Notes: generated by a model from the sequence alone, not told the origin. A stretch of 64,000 bases of DNA from Coriobacteriaceae bacterium (GCA_902362275.1 CABIWB010000001.1:404659-468658); one strand, 5' to 3'; counted from the first letter of the stretch, positions 26,943 through 36,405 are shown. Numbers and translations are program-made.

Positions 26943-27120
26943 CCTAGATGGTGGTGCGGAGACGCACGAATGCGCGGTTTTCCTGCGCGTTTGGGAGAAT
27001 CGGGGTGCAAGTCCCCGGCTGTACCAGTAACCGTAATTCCTCTTGGCTCGGGATGTTCGCGTCGCAGATCGGACGGCGCGCCCGAGTCGTTAAGGTTAAG
27101 TCGGATCGCCTCCCATCTTG
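26943..27120 (+). promoter_or_regulatory. cobalamin (adenosylcobalamin-type) riboswitch
   Basis: The core has the family layout: GGGAGAATCGGGGTGCAAGT (26993-27012), then CCCCGGCTGTACCAGTAACCGTAA (shown in parts: CCCCGGCTGTACC, AGTAACCGTAA). A B12-box-like GTCGGATCGCCTCCCA lies at 27100-27115. A local helix flanks the core (GGTGCG...). The element sits about 60 bases upstream of the first DUF4430 surface-protein gene and should repress it when corrinoid is plentiful. The exact boundaries need covariance-model alignment. Confidence 0.85.
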
Positions 27121-27180
27121 CATGCGGCTGCGGCGTATGCCGCCGGTGTGCATAGGGCTCTGGAGGGAAGGGGGACCCCG

Positions 27181-30100
27181 ATGGGGGAACTCGAGCGCAA
27201 CATGCGCGATGACGTGGGGCAGCCTCAAGGCAATGCTCCAAGTACAGACAATGGGGGACAAATGGATATGTTTGAGGACGAGCGCGAGCGCGCCTCGATG
27301 CATCGCCGTGGCGCGATTGCACGCGGTGTAGCCAAGCGCGGTCTGGTGGCATTCCTGGCCTTCGCGATGGCCTTTGGCACCACGCCGGCTCAGCTGTGGG
27401 CCGAGGGCGCCGAGGGCATTGCCGAAGCTGTGGCTCAGACTGCGACGCCGGTCGAGGACGCAGCGCTTGCGGGCGGTACCGCTGAGCAGAGCGGCGCCGA
27501 GGTTTCGGATTCCGAGGGCGCGCCTGCAGCTAGTGCAGCCATAACAGAGGCAGCAACTGGCGACGAAGGCTCGGCGACGGGGGAGAGCCCTGCCGCGAGC
27601 GAGCAGTCTTCGGCGGCATCCGCTGGCCAAGCAGGATCTGCCGCCGCGGCTGCCGTTCAGACAGAGAACCCGACAGAAACCGGCGATGTCGCCCAGAAGC
27701 AAGTCGAGGTCTCGTTCTCGATTATCGGCACCGATGCCGACGGCAAGGCTCAGACCTGGGTGGCACCTACGCAGCTCAAGCTCGACGAGGGCGCGACGGC
27801 TGCGGATGCCTTCATTAAGCTGCAGCAGAAGACGGGCTTCAAGGCGGATTACGATCCGAACACGGCATACGGTTTCTACCTCAAAAGCATCACATCCCCG
27901 AGCGATGGCCGCACGCTTGCCTACGATCCGACGACTTATGCCTTCTGGCAGCTGTTCGTCGACGGTGCGTCTTCCTCGGTTGGCGCGAGCAGCGTTAAGC
28001 TCGCCCAGGGGCAGCAGATTGAGTTTGCCTATACGGCTGGTAGCACTACCCCCGTTGTTAAGGACCAGGTTGCCGCAAATGTGACCGTCATTGGTCGCGA
28101 TGCCCAGGGCAAGACTCAGACTTGGGTCGATAACGCGCAGTATGTGGTGACGTCCGGCTCGAACGCACTTGACCTTACGAAGGCCGCGCTCGAGGCGAAT
28201 GGCATCGACGCCGTTGCTGCGGGCTCCTTCATTCTGAGTCTTAAGTACAACGGCGTTGAGCTGGGTACGCCGCTCGATTATTCGACCTATTGGCAGCTGT
28301 TCATCAACGGCAAGTCGAGTGACTATACGGCGGACAATGTCACCATCCATGCCGGCGATACCGTCACGTGGTTCTACGGTGGCTGGGGCGACAAGTTGCC
28401 TTCTGATTCCGTCCATGCTTCCGTTCAGGTCCTCGGTAAGGACAAGGACGGCAAGCAGCAGGTTTGGGCTTCGACGGGCCAGACGAGTCTCAAGTCGGGC
28501 TCTACTGCCAAGGATCTCCTTGAGCAGACCGGCCTTACTCTCGATGCTGGCGAATCGTCTTGGGGCTGGTTCCTCAACGGCATTACTTCGCCGTTCGATG
28601 GTAAGTCCTATGGCTGGGATGCTGCGACCAATAGCTATTGGCGCTTCTACGTAAATGGCAAGTTCGCCGACGTTGGCGCCGGTGCCTACGAGCTCCAAGA
28701 GGGTGACGCCGTCACCTTTATGTATGGTGCTGACGCCGATGCCCTTCCTGGCCAGGTTCTTGGGTCTGTCGATGTTATCGGTCCCGATGTCAACGGCAAC
28801 AATACTCGCTGGGGCTCGGCAAGCAACGTTTCTCTGCCCGAAGGCTCTACGGCTCAGGATTTCATTGAGACAGTTCTGAAGGCAAAGCGCGTTGATTACA
28901 AGGCCTCCCAGAGTGGTGCATACTGGTTCCTGAATTCCATTACTTCGCCGTTCGATCACAAGCCGTATGCCTGGGATGCTGAGACCAATAAATATTGGCA
29001 CCTGTATATCAATGGAGAGCCCTCCTTACTCTGCGCCAATCAGATTACGCTCAAGAGCGGCGATAAGGTTACGCTTGCCTATACCACCGACGATTCGCCC
29101 ATGCCCGATCCCGACAAGATTGTCGTGGACCCGAGTGCAACGACTCCTGATTGGGATGCCGAGTGGGCCGGCTACGGCAACAGTGGCAACGGTTCGACCG
29201 TAACGGATGCCAAGACGCCTGCGCAGGCCGCCGGTCTTAAGTGGGCCTTCGATTGGAAGGCCGAGTCTGGTCAGCAGTATGCCAACTGCAGCGAACCTGT
29301 CATCGCTAACGGTTTTGTGTACATCGCGACCGAGAACGAGCTCATTAAGATCGATTCGTCCACGGGCAAAAAGGTTGCCTCTGCGCCGCTTGCCTCCAAG
29401 GTGAGCTATACCTCTCGTCCGATCTATACCAATGGCCTTATCATTGTTCCGCTCAACGGTGGTGCGGTCCAGGCGATTACTGCAGACAAGCTGATCTGCA
29501 AGTGGCTGACGCCTGGTTTGACGGACTTGACGCAGAGCTCCTGCACCGTCGTTTCGGACGGCGAGTACGTCTATGTAGGCTCGGTCGATATTTCGTATGA
29601 CGAGAATTACAACGCGACCTACGGCAACGGCTCCTTTGCGCGCATTAAGATTGCCACGGGCGAAGTTTCTTGGCAGAACATCGACCCTGCCGAGGGCTAT
29701 TACTGGACTGGTGCGGCTTTGACGAATAAGTATGCCATCGTTCCTACGAGCGCGGGTACGCTTAAGTGCATTGATAAGATGACGGGCGATGTCGTCTCGA
29801 CCATGAAGCTCGGCGCTGTCGCAAATGCCGATTGCATTGCCGATCCGTCCAATGGTTCGACCTTCTATCAGATGACGCACGACGGAAAGCTCCATGTGAT
29901 TTCGCTTTCGGCGAAGGGCGTGCTGAGCGAGCAGAAGACGGTTGATCTGGGCCTTACGAATAATCTGAGCGCTCCTGCGGTGTCTGGTGACAATCTGATT
30001 GTCGGCGGACAGACGGCTACTGGCTCTGCTCTGGTTCTCTATAACCTGAAGACGGGTAAGACCACGATGGTCGCTGCTGCCGACGGCAAGGCGCTGCCGG

Positions 30101-31026
30101 CTGGCCTCAACGGTATTGCTGCTACTCCGCTGGTGAGTGTTCAGGGCGGCAAGACCTATGTGTACTTCACCGTTAACAGCGCGGATAGCAAGGATTACGT
30201 CAACTACTCTGCTGGTGGTGGTGTGTATCGCTATACGCTCGGCGATGCAGAGGCGACGCAGATTTATGATGCGGCTGGCCATTACCAGTACTGTGACTCT
30301 CCGGTCATTGCCGATGCATCTGGCAACCTGTACTACATCAATGACTCGGGCACGCTGTTCAAGCTGGGGGCCGTCGAGTCTTGGACGGTTGCCTTTAATT
30401 CCAACGGCGGGTCTGCTTGCGACACTAAGTTTGTTGCTACGGCCGATGGCAAGCTGGTCAAACCGACCGATCCGACGCGCGATGGCTACACTTTCGGCGG
30501 TTGGTATACCGATGAGGCTTGCACGCAGGCGTATGACTTCAGTACGCCGGTGACGGCCGACCTGACGTTGTATGCCAAGTGGACCAAGAATGCCGTTAAC
30601 CCTGACGGAAATGGCGGTTCTGGCTCCAATGGCGGCAATGGTGGCGCTGGCACGGGTTCAGGCTCCGGCACGAAGGACCAGCAGGCTGGCGGCGCTGTCG
30701 CTCCGGGTCATAAGCCGACGACCAAGACGACGGTGTCGACCAAGACCGAGACCAAGGACAACAAGTCCGACAAGAAGGACGCCGATAAGTCCGATAAGAA
30801 GGACAAGAAGAAGTCTGACAAGAAGTCTGACAAGAAGGACAGCAAGTCCGACAAGAAGTCCGATTCCAAGTCCGATACGGGTGCTGCTTCTACGACCACT
30901 GCTAAGAAGTCCTCTAGTGCTTCCGAGCAGGAGACTGGCACCAACCCGCTCGCCATTGTTGGTGTTGCCGCCGGCGTCATCGGTCTCGCCATCGTCGGCG
31001 TGTTCGTGTTCACCAAACGTCGGTAG
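27181..31026 (+). CDS. large surface protein: four DUF4430 domains, beta-propeller, InlB-type repeat, C-terminal anchor
   Basis: DUF4430 is the transcobalamin/intrinsic-factor C-terminal-like fold. The 1281-residue product has a signal-like stretch at about residues 55-80 and a disordered Ala/Glu-rich region. Four DUF4430 copies follow (about 172-288, 296-404, 410-519, 524-638), each ending in a pattern like YWQLFVNGK and VTFMYG. A PQQ-like propeller (about 681-1066) and one InlB/Flg_new repeat (YTFGGWYTDEA...LYAKW) come next. A Lys/Asp/Ser repeat leads to a C-terminal membrane helix ending TKRR, with no clear LPXTG. The cobalamin riboswitch upstream supports a corrinoid-capture role. Start 27181 follows GGAGGGAAGGGGGA. 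Confidence 0.9.
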   Translation: MGELERNMRDDVGQPQGNAPSTDNGGQMDMFEDERERASMHRRGAIARGVAKRGLVAFLAFAMAFGTTPAQLWAEGAEGIAEAVAQTATPVEDAALAGGTAEQSGAEVSDSEGAPAASAAITEAATGDEGSATGESPAASEQSSAASAGQAGSAAAAAVQTENPTETGDVAQKQVEVSFSIIGTDADGKAQTWVAPTQLKLDEGATAADAFIKLQQKTGFKADYDPNTAYGFYLKSITSPSDGRTLAYDPTTYAFWQLFVDGASSSVGASSVKLAQGQQIEFAYTAGSTTPVVKDQVAANVTVIGRDAQGKTQTWVDNAQYVVTSGSNALDLTKAALEANGIDAVAAGSFILSLKYNGVELGTPLDYSTYWQLFINGKSSDYTADNVTIHAGDTVTWFYGGWGDKLPSDSVHASVQVLGKDKDGKQQVWASTGQTSLKSGSTAKDLLEQTGLTLDAGESSWGWFLNGITSPFDGKSYGWDAATNSYWRFYVNGKFADVGAGAYELQEGDAVTFMYGADADALPGQVLGSVDVIGPDVNGNNTRWGSASNVSLPEGSTAQDFIETVLKAKRVDYKASQSGAYWFLNSITSPFDHKPYAWDAETNKYWHLYINGEPSLLCANQITLKSGDKVTLAYTTDDSPMPDPDKIVVDPSATTPDWDAEWAGYGNSGNGSTVTDAKTPAQAAGLKWAFDWKAESGQQYANCSEPVIANGFVYIATENELIKIDSSTGKKVASAPLASKVSYTSRPIYTNGLIIVPLNGGAVQAITADKLICKWLTPGLTDLTQSSCTVVSDGEYVYVGSVDISYDENYNATYGNGSFARIKIATGEVSWQNIDPAEGYYWTGAALTNKYAIVPTSAGTLKCIDKMTGDVVSTMKLGAVANADCIADPSNGSTFYQMTHDGKLHVISLSAKGVLSEQKTVDLGLTNNLSAPAVSGDNLIVGGQTATGSALVLYNLKTGKTTMVAAADGKALPAGLNGIAATPLVSVQGGKTYVYFTVNSADSKDYVNYSAGGGVYRYTLGDAEATQIYDAAGHYQYCDSPVIADASGNLYYINDSGTLFKLGAVESWTVAFNSNGGSACDTKFVATADGKLVKPTDPTRDGYTFGGWYTDEACTQAYDFSTPVTADLTLYAKWTKNAVNPDGNGGSGSNGGNGGAGTGSGSGTKDQQAGGAVAPGHKPTTKTTVSTKTETKDNKSDKKDADKSDKKDKKKSDKKSDKKDSKSDKKSDSKSDTGAASTTTAKKSSSASEQETGTNPLAIVGVAAGVIGLAIVGVFVFTKRR

Positions 31027-31035
31027 GTGAGGGTT

Positions 31036-31938
31036 GTGTCCAATACATCCAAGGACGCTGACCCCAAGCAACCAGATTCCTCGTTCATTCAGTTCGACGA
31101 TGCAAAGCAACGGGGCGCCGCTTCGGCGGCGTCCGCCTCTCGTAGCAAGGCACTCCTTGGCGTTCTTGCTGCCGCGTGCACCATTCTAATCGTCGTCTCG
31201 CTGGGCTTCGTTCATCCTTCCGAGAGCGGTGCCTGGTCCATTGACTGGATCGTTCAGACCGTGACGGGGGAGAGCGTCGTCGCCAAGGACACCAAGAGGT
31301 CTGGCTCGTCTGCCGCTTCGGGCGAGGCTAGTTCCAAGGATTCCAAATCTTCGAATGATGCAAAAGACGAGCCCAAGGGTTCGAACGACGCCAAGGACGA
31401 TTCCGAGTCTTCAAACAAGGAATCGAACAAAAACTCGGATAGCAAGAAGTCCGAGGACCGGGGCGGCAAGAAGTCTGGCGATAAATCCGCTGCCCAAAAT
31501 ACGGGAGCCGGTGATACTTCCAATGCGTCTGGCGGTGCTTCTTCGGGCGGTGGCCAGTCGTCTGATGGAGCCTCATCCTCTAATGGTGGAAACGCCTCCT
31601 CGGGCAGCCAAAGCGGCTCACAGGAGTCCAACTACGTTACGGTGACGGTTTCGGTCACATCGAGCGCTGTGGGCAATCCCGTGTCCTCTGGCGGCACCTT
31701 TACCTTTAACGAAGGCGCCACCGTTTACGATGCCCTGTGCGCGCTGGGCCTTTCTGTCAACGCACACGGCTCATCGTACGGCACGTATGTTTCTGCGATT
31801 GGTGGTTTGGCCGAGAAACAGTACGGCGGCACGAGCGGCTGGATGTACTCCGTCAACGGCACAACGCCCATGACGGCCTGCAGTAACTACGTTCTCTCCA
31901 ATGGCGACAACATCGTTTGGTATTACGTAACGGGCTAG
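31036..31938 (+). CDS. membrane-anchored DUF4430 protein, second gene of the riboswitch operon
   Basis: The product of about 300 residues has an N-terminal cytoplasmic part and one membrane helix (ALLGVLAAACTILIVVSLGF). A long Ser/Lys/Asp-rich stalk follows, then one DUF4430 domain at the C terminus (FTFNEGATVYDALCALGLS, GTSGWMYSVNG, GDNIVWYYVTG). It begins 9 bases after the large surface gene. Start is GTG 31036 after GGTGAGGG; a GTG at 31027 is also possible. Its topology is opposite to its partner, which is anchored at the C terminus, so the two DUF4430 proteins may work as a pair at the cell surface. Confidence 0.85.
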   Translation: MSNTSKDADPKQPDSSFIQFDDAKQRGAASAASASRSKALLGVLAAACTILIVVSLGFVHPSESGAWSIDWIVQTVTGESVVAKDTKRSGSSAASGEASSKDSKSSNDAKDEPKGSNDAKDDSESSNKESNKNSDSKKSEDRGGKKSGDKSAAQNTGAGDTSNASGGASSGGGQSSDGASSSNGGNASSGSQSGSQESNYVTVTVSVTSSAVGNPVSSGGTFTFNEGATVYDALCALGLSVNAHGSSYGTYVSAIGGLAEKQYGGTSGWMYSVNGTTPMTACSNYVLSNGDNIVWYYVTG

Positions 31939-31960
31939 AGGCCTTGACATAGCGCGCCAG

Positions 31961-31999
31961 ACGGGCGGTTCGGACAAACATCCGGGCCGCCCGTTTTTC
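31961..31999 (+). terminator. terminator of the DUF4430 operon
   Basis: The arms ACGGGCGG(T)TCGGA and TCCGGGCCGCCCGT are followed by TTTTT, 22 bases after the stop. Confidence 0.75.
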
Positions 32000-32041
32000 A
32001 TGCGAATGGGACTGGGCCGCCGGGTCTCTCGGCAAACAAAA

Positions 32042-32071
32042 AACCGGTTGGAATGGGAATTCCAACCGGTT
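32042..32071 (-). terminator. terminator of the first GtrA gene
   Basis: The near-perfect palindrome AACCGGTTGGAA...TTCCAACCGGTT is followed on the minus strand by TTTTTTGTTT. It lies just past the GtrA stop at 32098. Confidence 0.75.
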
Positions 32072-32097
32072 ATACATTCAGGCAAATAGTGAATCGA

Positions 32098-32505
32098 CTA
32101 CGACCGTGCGCCCTCGAGGAAGAAGCGACGGCTAAAGTAGTTGTACCAGGTGACGAGGAACGTTGCGATGGCCTTCATGGCCTGGTAGCCGATGCTCAAA
32201 AACGTGACGCCCACAAACATGTACAGGTCGTTGAGGCCCAAACCAATCACCGACAGGATGGTGAAGATCGTGAACTCGCGCTTGCGGCTCATGCCCTCGC
32301 GATGGTCGAACACGTACTTCATGCTGAGCCAGTAGTTGACCACGACGGACGTGGTAAACGAGACCGTGGTGCTCATCAAAAAGTCGAGGTGAAACAGCTC
32401 GACAAGCGCAATGAGCATACCCCAGTCGATGCCAAAGGAGATAAGACCCACGACAGCGAACTTGAGGAACTGCTTGGTATGAGGTTGTGCCAGTGCCTTG
32501 CGCAC
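32098..32505 (-). CDS. GtrA family membrane protein
   Basis: GtrA proteins are small four-helix membrane proteins thought to flip or present lipid-linked sugars for glycosylation. The 135-residue protein has the motif FLKFAVVGLISFGIDWGML and the conserved NYWLSMKYVFDHREG loop. Start is GTG 32505 with a weak ribosome site. A related gene lies at 32725-33120 on the same strand. The two proteins share the layout FAVVG, NY, SMKYVF and FLEG, so they arose by duplication, although a separate intergenic region divides them. No glycosyltransferase is adjacent. Confidence 0.9.
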   Translation of the reverse strand: MRKALAQPHTKQFLKFAVVGLISFGIDWGMLIALVELFHLDFLMSTTVSFTTSVVVNYWLSMKYVFDHREGMSRKREFTIFTILSVIGLGLNDLYMFVGVTFLSIGYQAMKAIATFLVTWYNYFSRRFFLEGARS

Positions 32506-32526
32506 GTAATCACATCCAATGCGTTG

Positions 32527-32634
32527 ATGAATCGAGCAGAAGATACTTTAGAGCTTTTACAAGGGAAACGTAAGGTCTTTGCCAAGAACTATATGAACTC
32601 GCCATATTTTCAAGAGCTAATCCGCAAACGTTGA
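32527..32634 (+). CDS. possible 35-residue small protein (weak)
   Basis: An ATG frame encodes MNRAEDTLELLQGKRKV followed by FAKNYMNSPYFQELIRKR, which looks protein-like and is markedly AT-richer than its surroundings. There is no good ribosome site. It lies opposite the promoter region of the GtrA gene. It may be a real small protein, a leftover, or chance. Confidence 0.25.
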   Translation: MNRAEDTLELLQGKRKVFAKNYMNSPYFQELIRKR

Positions 32635-32658
32635 AAATTTGCCCGTAAACGAGCGACA

Positions 32659-32698
32659 CCCACGGACGATACTGCGCTGAGTGCGCGTCGTCCGTGGG
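32659..32698 (-). terminator. hairpin after the second GtrA gene
   Basis: The arms CCCACGGACGA and TCGTCCGTGGG surround inner GCGC pairing. It lies past the stop at 32725 on the minus strand. There is no T-run. Confidence 0.45.
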
Positions 32699-32724
32699 CG
32701 CCGTAATGCTGCAGGGGTTTCGAG

Positions 32725-33120
32725 CTATTTTGTCTCGTCGCCCTCCAGGAAGATTTTTCGGGTCACAAAGTTGTAGACCATGACAAGCGCGGTGGCGCAG
32801 ATCTTGGCGATATTGGCCTCGAGTCCCAGGCCGGCGTTGAGCGCCAGCACGATGCCGTCGTTGAGTGCCAGGCCGATCACGGACAGCACGACAAAGATAA
32901 TGAACTCGCGGCGGCGGCTCATGCCCTCCTTGTGCGCAAACACGTACTTCATGCTGGCGAGGTAGTTAAAGATGAGTGAGATGATAAAGCCGCTGGTGTT
33001 GGCGATTAGGATGTTGAGGCCCAGACCGTAGTGGAGCAGATTCATAATGCCAAAGTCGATGACCGTGGCGACGATGCCGACGACGCCAAACTTCATGATC
33101 TGCGCAAGGAGCTTTTGCAT
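32725..33120 (-). CDS. GtrA family membrane protein (paralogue)
   Basis: The 131-residue, four-helix protein carries MKFGVVGIVATVIDFGIMNL and NYLASMKYVFAHKEGMSRR, matching the neighbour at 32098 in most conserved positions. Start 33120 follows AAGGCAGG. It is probably a component of surface-glycan assembly by family analogy. It is 78 bases downstream of the fbp stop on the same strand and could be read through from it. Confidence 0.9.
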   Translation of the reverse strand: MQKLLAQIMKFGVVGIVATVIDFGIMNLLHYGLGLNILIANTSGFIISLIFNYLASMKYVFAHKEGMSRRREFIIFVVLSVIGLALNDGIVLALNAGLGLEANIAKICATALVMVYNFVTRKIFLEGDETK

Positions 33121-33198
33121 GGTACCTGCCTTATGGTGGCGCCGGGGCGCCGTGGGGATGACAAACTCAGCAAGTTTAGCCAATCCCCACGGGTGGTG

Positions 33199-35115
33199 CT
33201 AGGCGCGCTCCTCGATAGCACCGTTTCTATATGCATCGAGCAGCTGGCGCAGGTCTTGGATCTGGCCGCGGATCTTGGTGCCGGTATCGGTGTCGCTCAC
33301 CATGCGGCGACGGTCGGCCTCGTCAAAGCGGTTGGTCTCGCTTTCGATATCGACGTTGCGGGTGAGCGCCTCGGCAACGGTGGTAAAGGCCTGATGTGAC
33401 TTGAGGCGGCAGCCGCGCGAGCTCGAGATGAGCGTATAGCCGGCGATACCCGTCTTGGGATGGTAAGCGCGGCAGAAGCCGCCATCGATGACCAGCAGCT
33501 TGCCCTCGGCGCGGATGGGCTGCTCGCCCTTGGTGGTTTTAACGGGCGTGTGGCCGTTGATGATGTGGCCGGTCGGCGAGCATGCCATGGGCGCGACGCC
33601 AAACTCGCGCATGATGTCATCACAGACCGAGGGCGACTTGGTAAGCGTAAAGTACGGATCCATTGGCTCGATCCAGGTGCTCTTATCGGCGATATAGGCG
33701 CGCTCAAAGGTACGCACCAGGCGTCCGCTGGCGGGTGAGTTAAAGCCAATCCACAGGTACCACATCCAGTCGAGGGCATCACGGTCGCCCACGCGCCAGG
33801 CGCGGCGGGCGATGTGGTCGCAAAAATCGAGATAATCGCGGCCGGCGTGCCAGGTGCCCAAGCAGTTCATGCTGCTAAAGGTGCCGTCTTCGTTGAGCGG
33901 AACGCAGCCGTGGAAGAGCAGGTTGCCGTTGGCGACCTTGTACATCGAGCCGTGGGAATAGAGGAAATCGATATGGCGATGCAGGTGATCGGCGGTGACA
34001 AACTCGGACACGAGCTTGTCGATGATGTGCTGCTCCTGGGGCGTGAGCGTATAGGGGTCCGCCGGGTCGACGGTGGGGAAGTCGTTGGTCGTGAGCGGCC
34101 ATACGCTGCCGTCGGCGAGCGTGACCGTGCCGTTGTCGTGTTCGATCTTGTCGAGTAACAGGCGGTCGGTCATATCGAACTCGGGGTGGCGCTGGATAAT
34201 CTGGCCCTCGAGCTTAAAGAGCAGCACGTTGATGGCCTTGATCAGCGGGGTGATGGGCTCACCGGCGATGTAGGTGGCATCGGCAAAGGCAACAAGCTCG
34301 CGCAGCGAGATGCCGTAGTCGTTCTCGAGGATCTCGTAATTGTCGTAGCGTAGGTTGTTGCGCAGCACCGTGGCGATGCAGGCGGGCTCACCGGCCGCAG
34401 CGCCCATCCACAGCAGGTCGTGGTTGCCCCACTGGATGTCGAGCGAATGGTAGGTGAGCAGGCGGTCCATAATCTTAGCCGCGCCGCCGCCTCGGTCGAA
34501 GATGTCACCCACCAGGTGCAGGTGGTCGACGGCCAGCCGCTTGATGAGCGAGGCGAGCGACTCGATAAAGTCGTCGGCGCTGGCGGTCTCTAAGATGGAT
34601 TCGATAATGCGCTCGTGATAACGCACACGGTAGTTGTTTTCATCCGGATGCGTGTGCAGCAACTCGTCGATGATGTAGGCGTAATCGCGCGGGATGGCCT
34701 TACGCACCTTGGAGCGGGTATAGCGGCTCGAAAGCGAGCGGGCAACCACAATGAGTTGGTCGAGCATGGTCTTGTACCAGGTGGGCGAGTCCTCGCGCCG
34801 GCTGCGGACAAGATCGATCTTCTCGCGCGGATAGTAGATGAGCGTGCATAGCTCGCCCTTTTCGTCAAAGGAGAGCGTGTCGCCAAAGATCTCGTCGACA
34901 TGCTCGCGCACGACGCCCGAGCAGTTGTTGAGGATGTGCATAAAGGCTTCGTACTCGCCATGCACATCGCTCATAAAATGCTCGGTGCCCTTGGGCAGGT
35001 TGAGGATGGCCGAGAGGTTGATGATCTCGGTGAATGCGGATTGCTCGGTGGGGAACTGTCTCGACAGCAGGCGCAGATACTTGAAGTCTTGCGGATTGCG
35101 ATCGAATGCGACCAT
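33199..35115 (-). CDS. fbp: fructose-1,6-bisphosphatase, class III
   Basis: This enzyme removes phosphate from fructose-1,6-bisphosphate in gluconeogenesis. The 638-residue protein has the Firmicutes-type class III layout and the calcineurin-like metallophosphatase motifs FMSDVHGEYEAF, LVGDIFDRGGGAA, WGNHDLLWMGAA and NGHTPVKTTKGE. The start follows CGGAAGGTGCC-type sequence (GGAAGGTG). The upstream region has a palindrome at 35147-35174 (ACTGATAAA and TTTATCAGT) that could be an operator. Confidence 0.95.
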   Translation of the reverse strand: MVAFDRNPQDFKYLRLLSRQFPTEQSAFTEIINLSAILNLPKGTEHFMSDVHGEYEAFMHILNNCSGVVREHVDEIFGDTLSFDEKGELCTLIYYPREKIDLVRSRREDSPTWYKTMLDQLIVVARSLSSRYTRSKVRKAIPRDYAYIIDELLHTHPDENNYRVRYHERIIESILETASADDFIESLASLIKRLAVDHLHLVGDIFDRGGGAAKIMDRLLTYHSLDIQWGNHDLLWMGAAAGEPACIATVLRNNLRYDNYEILENDYGISLRELVAFADATYIAGEPITPLIKAINVLLFKLEGQIIQRHPEFDMTDRLLLDKIEHDNGTVTLADGSVWPLTTNDFPTVDPADPYTLTPQEQHIIDKLVSEFVTADHLHRHIDFLYSHGSMYKVANGNLLFHGCVPLNEDGTFSSMNCLGTWHAGRDYLDFCDHIARRAWRVGDRDALDWMWYLWIGFNSPASGRLVRTFERAYIADKSTWIEPMDPYFTLTKSPSVCDDIMREFGVAPMACSPTGHIINGHTPVKTTKGEQPIRAEGKLLVIDGGFCRAYHPKTGIAGYTLISSSRGCRLKSHQAFTTVAEALTRNVDIESETNRFDEADRRRMVSDTDTGTKIRGQIQDLRQLLDAYRNGAIEERA

Positions 35116-35434
35116 GAGGCACCTTCCGATGTGGTTGGTAAAACTGATAAAACAGCGTCAAACGTTTATCAGTATGCGCCGCTTTTGTTTCGATTGGAGA
35201 TGGGAGGTCAAGTTGTTGGCCGAACGGTTTGGTAAATCGATTTAGTCGAGGTAGATATGGCGGTTGAATGGAGACGCAGAGTCGTTTTTGCAGGTGCATA
35301 CCTCCGGGGTCGATAGAGATGATAACGGTAAAGATGCTCACTACCTTTGGTTCAATTTGGTAAATAGTGGACATTTGTACCGTATTCACGCTTACTGTGC
35401 GATAATTTGCGTAACAATGAGTAAGGAGCCTCAT
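35116..35434. other. divergent intergenic region between fbp and degV
   Basis: It contains a palindrome near 35147-35174 and a GATAAT hexamer at 35401-35406 that could be the -10 of the rightward DegV gene. The best -35-like match (TTGTAC, 35375-35380) is 20 bases away, longer than ideal. No gene was found. Confidence 0.4.
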
Positions 35435-36325
35435 ATGAGTGATTTTGTCCTGACCTGTGAATCCGCCGCCGATCGAACCCGTGAGTTCTTTGAATCGCGC
35501 AATATCCCTGTCGTGTGTTTTCATTACGAGATCGACGATGTTGTCTATACGGACGATCTATATCAGTCGATTACGCCGGACGAGTTTTTTGCCAAGATCG
35601 CCGCGGGTGTCATGCCAAAAACGTCGCAGCTGAGCGCGGGTGAGTACGAGGAGTTTTGGGAGCCGTTTGTTGCCGAGGGTAAAGACGTGCTGCACCTGAC
35701 GTTGTCGTCGGGTATTTCGGGCACGTATGGATCGGCCTGCGTTGCGGCGCAGATGCTCGCGGATCGCTATCCCCAGGGCGGCAAGGTGCGCGTCATCGAT
35801 TCGCTGGGGGCGTCTTCGGGCTTTGGTCTGTTGCTGGAATATGCCGCCGACGTGCGCGATGGTGGGGCTTCACTCGACGAGACGGCCGCTTGGATTGAGG
35901 AGCATAAACTCAACCTGCACCACTGGTTCTTCTCGACCGATCTGTCGAGCTACCTGCGCGGCGGTCGCATTTCGGCCGCGAGCGCGATCATCGGCACGGC
36001 GCTCAAGATTTGCCCGCTTATGACGGTCGATTGCGAAGGTAAGCTGTCGCCACGTGAGAAAATTCGCACTAAGAAGCGAGCGATTCCCGAGATGGCTAAG
36101 ACTATGATGGCACACGTGCAGGACGGTGCGGATTATTCGGGTAAGTGCATCATGTCGCACTCGGCGTGCCGCGAGGATGCCGAGGCAGTTGCGGCGCTGA
36201 TTGAGGAACAGGTTCCGCAGCTTAAAGGCAAGATTGAGATCAATAACATCGGTACCCTGATTGGCTCGCATACCGGACCTGGTACGGTGGCGCTCTTCTT
36301 TATGGGCGACAAGCGCGTGGATTAA
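35435..36325 (+). CDS. DegV family fatty-acid-binding protein
   Basis: DegV/FakB proteins bind fatty acids and present them to the FakA kinase. The 296-residue protein has the family patterns VLTCESAADRTREFF at the N terminus, TSQLSAGEYEEFW, LTLSSGISGTYGSAC, and the C-terminal GTLIGSHTGPGTVALFFMG. Start 35435 follows TAAGGAG. A second DegV protein is at 53912. No FakA-like gene is in the window. Confidence 0.92.
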   Translation: MSDFVLTCESAADRTREFFESRNIPVVCFHYEIDDVVYTDDLYQSITPDEFFAKIAAGVMPKTSQLSAGEYEEFWEPFVAEGKDVLHLTLSSGISGTYGSACVAAQMLADRYPQGGKVRVIDSLGASSGFGLLLEYAADVRDGGASLDETAAWIEEHKLNLHHWFFSTDLSSYLRGGRISAASAIIGTALKICPLMTVDCEGKLSPREKIRTKKRAIPEMAKTMMAHVQDGADYSGKCIMSHSACREDAEAVAALIEEQVPQLKGKIEINNIGTLIGSHTGPGTVALFFMGDKRVD

Positions 36326-36366
36326 TTTGCCCCATCACATCGCTGCATGATTGCTCAAACGAAAAC

Positions 36367-36394
36367 GGCCCGCCTCACGTTTGTGGGGCGGGCC
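36367..36394 (-). terminator. terminator between degV and the TIM-barrel gene
   Basis: The arms GGCCCGCCYCAC and GTGGGGCGGGCC are flanked on the left by AAAA, giving a minus-strand T-run. It may serve both convergent genes. Confidence 0.7.
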
Positions 36395-36405
36395 AAGATG
36401 TTTTG

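Noticed and set aside
30750-30890. Repeated short units that might suggest a CRISPR-like array
   Set aside because: They encode the Lys/Ser/Asp-rich stalk of the surface protein and have no spacer structure.
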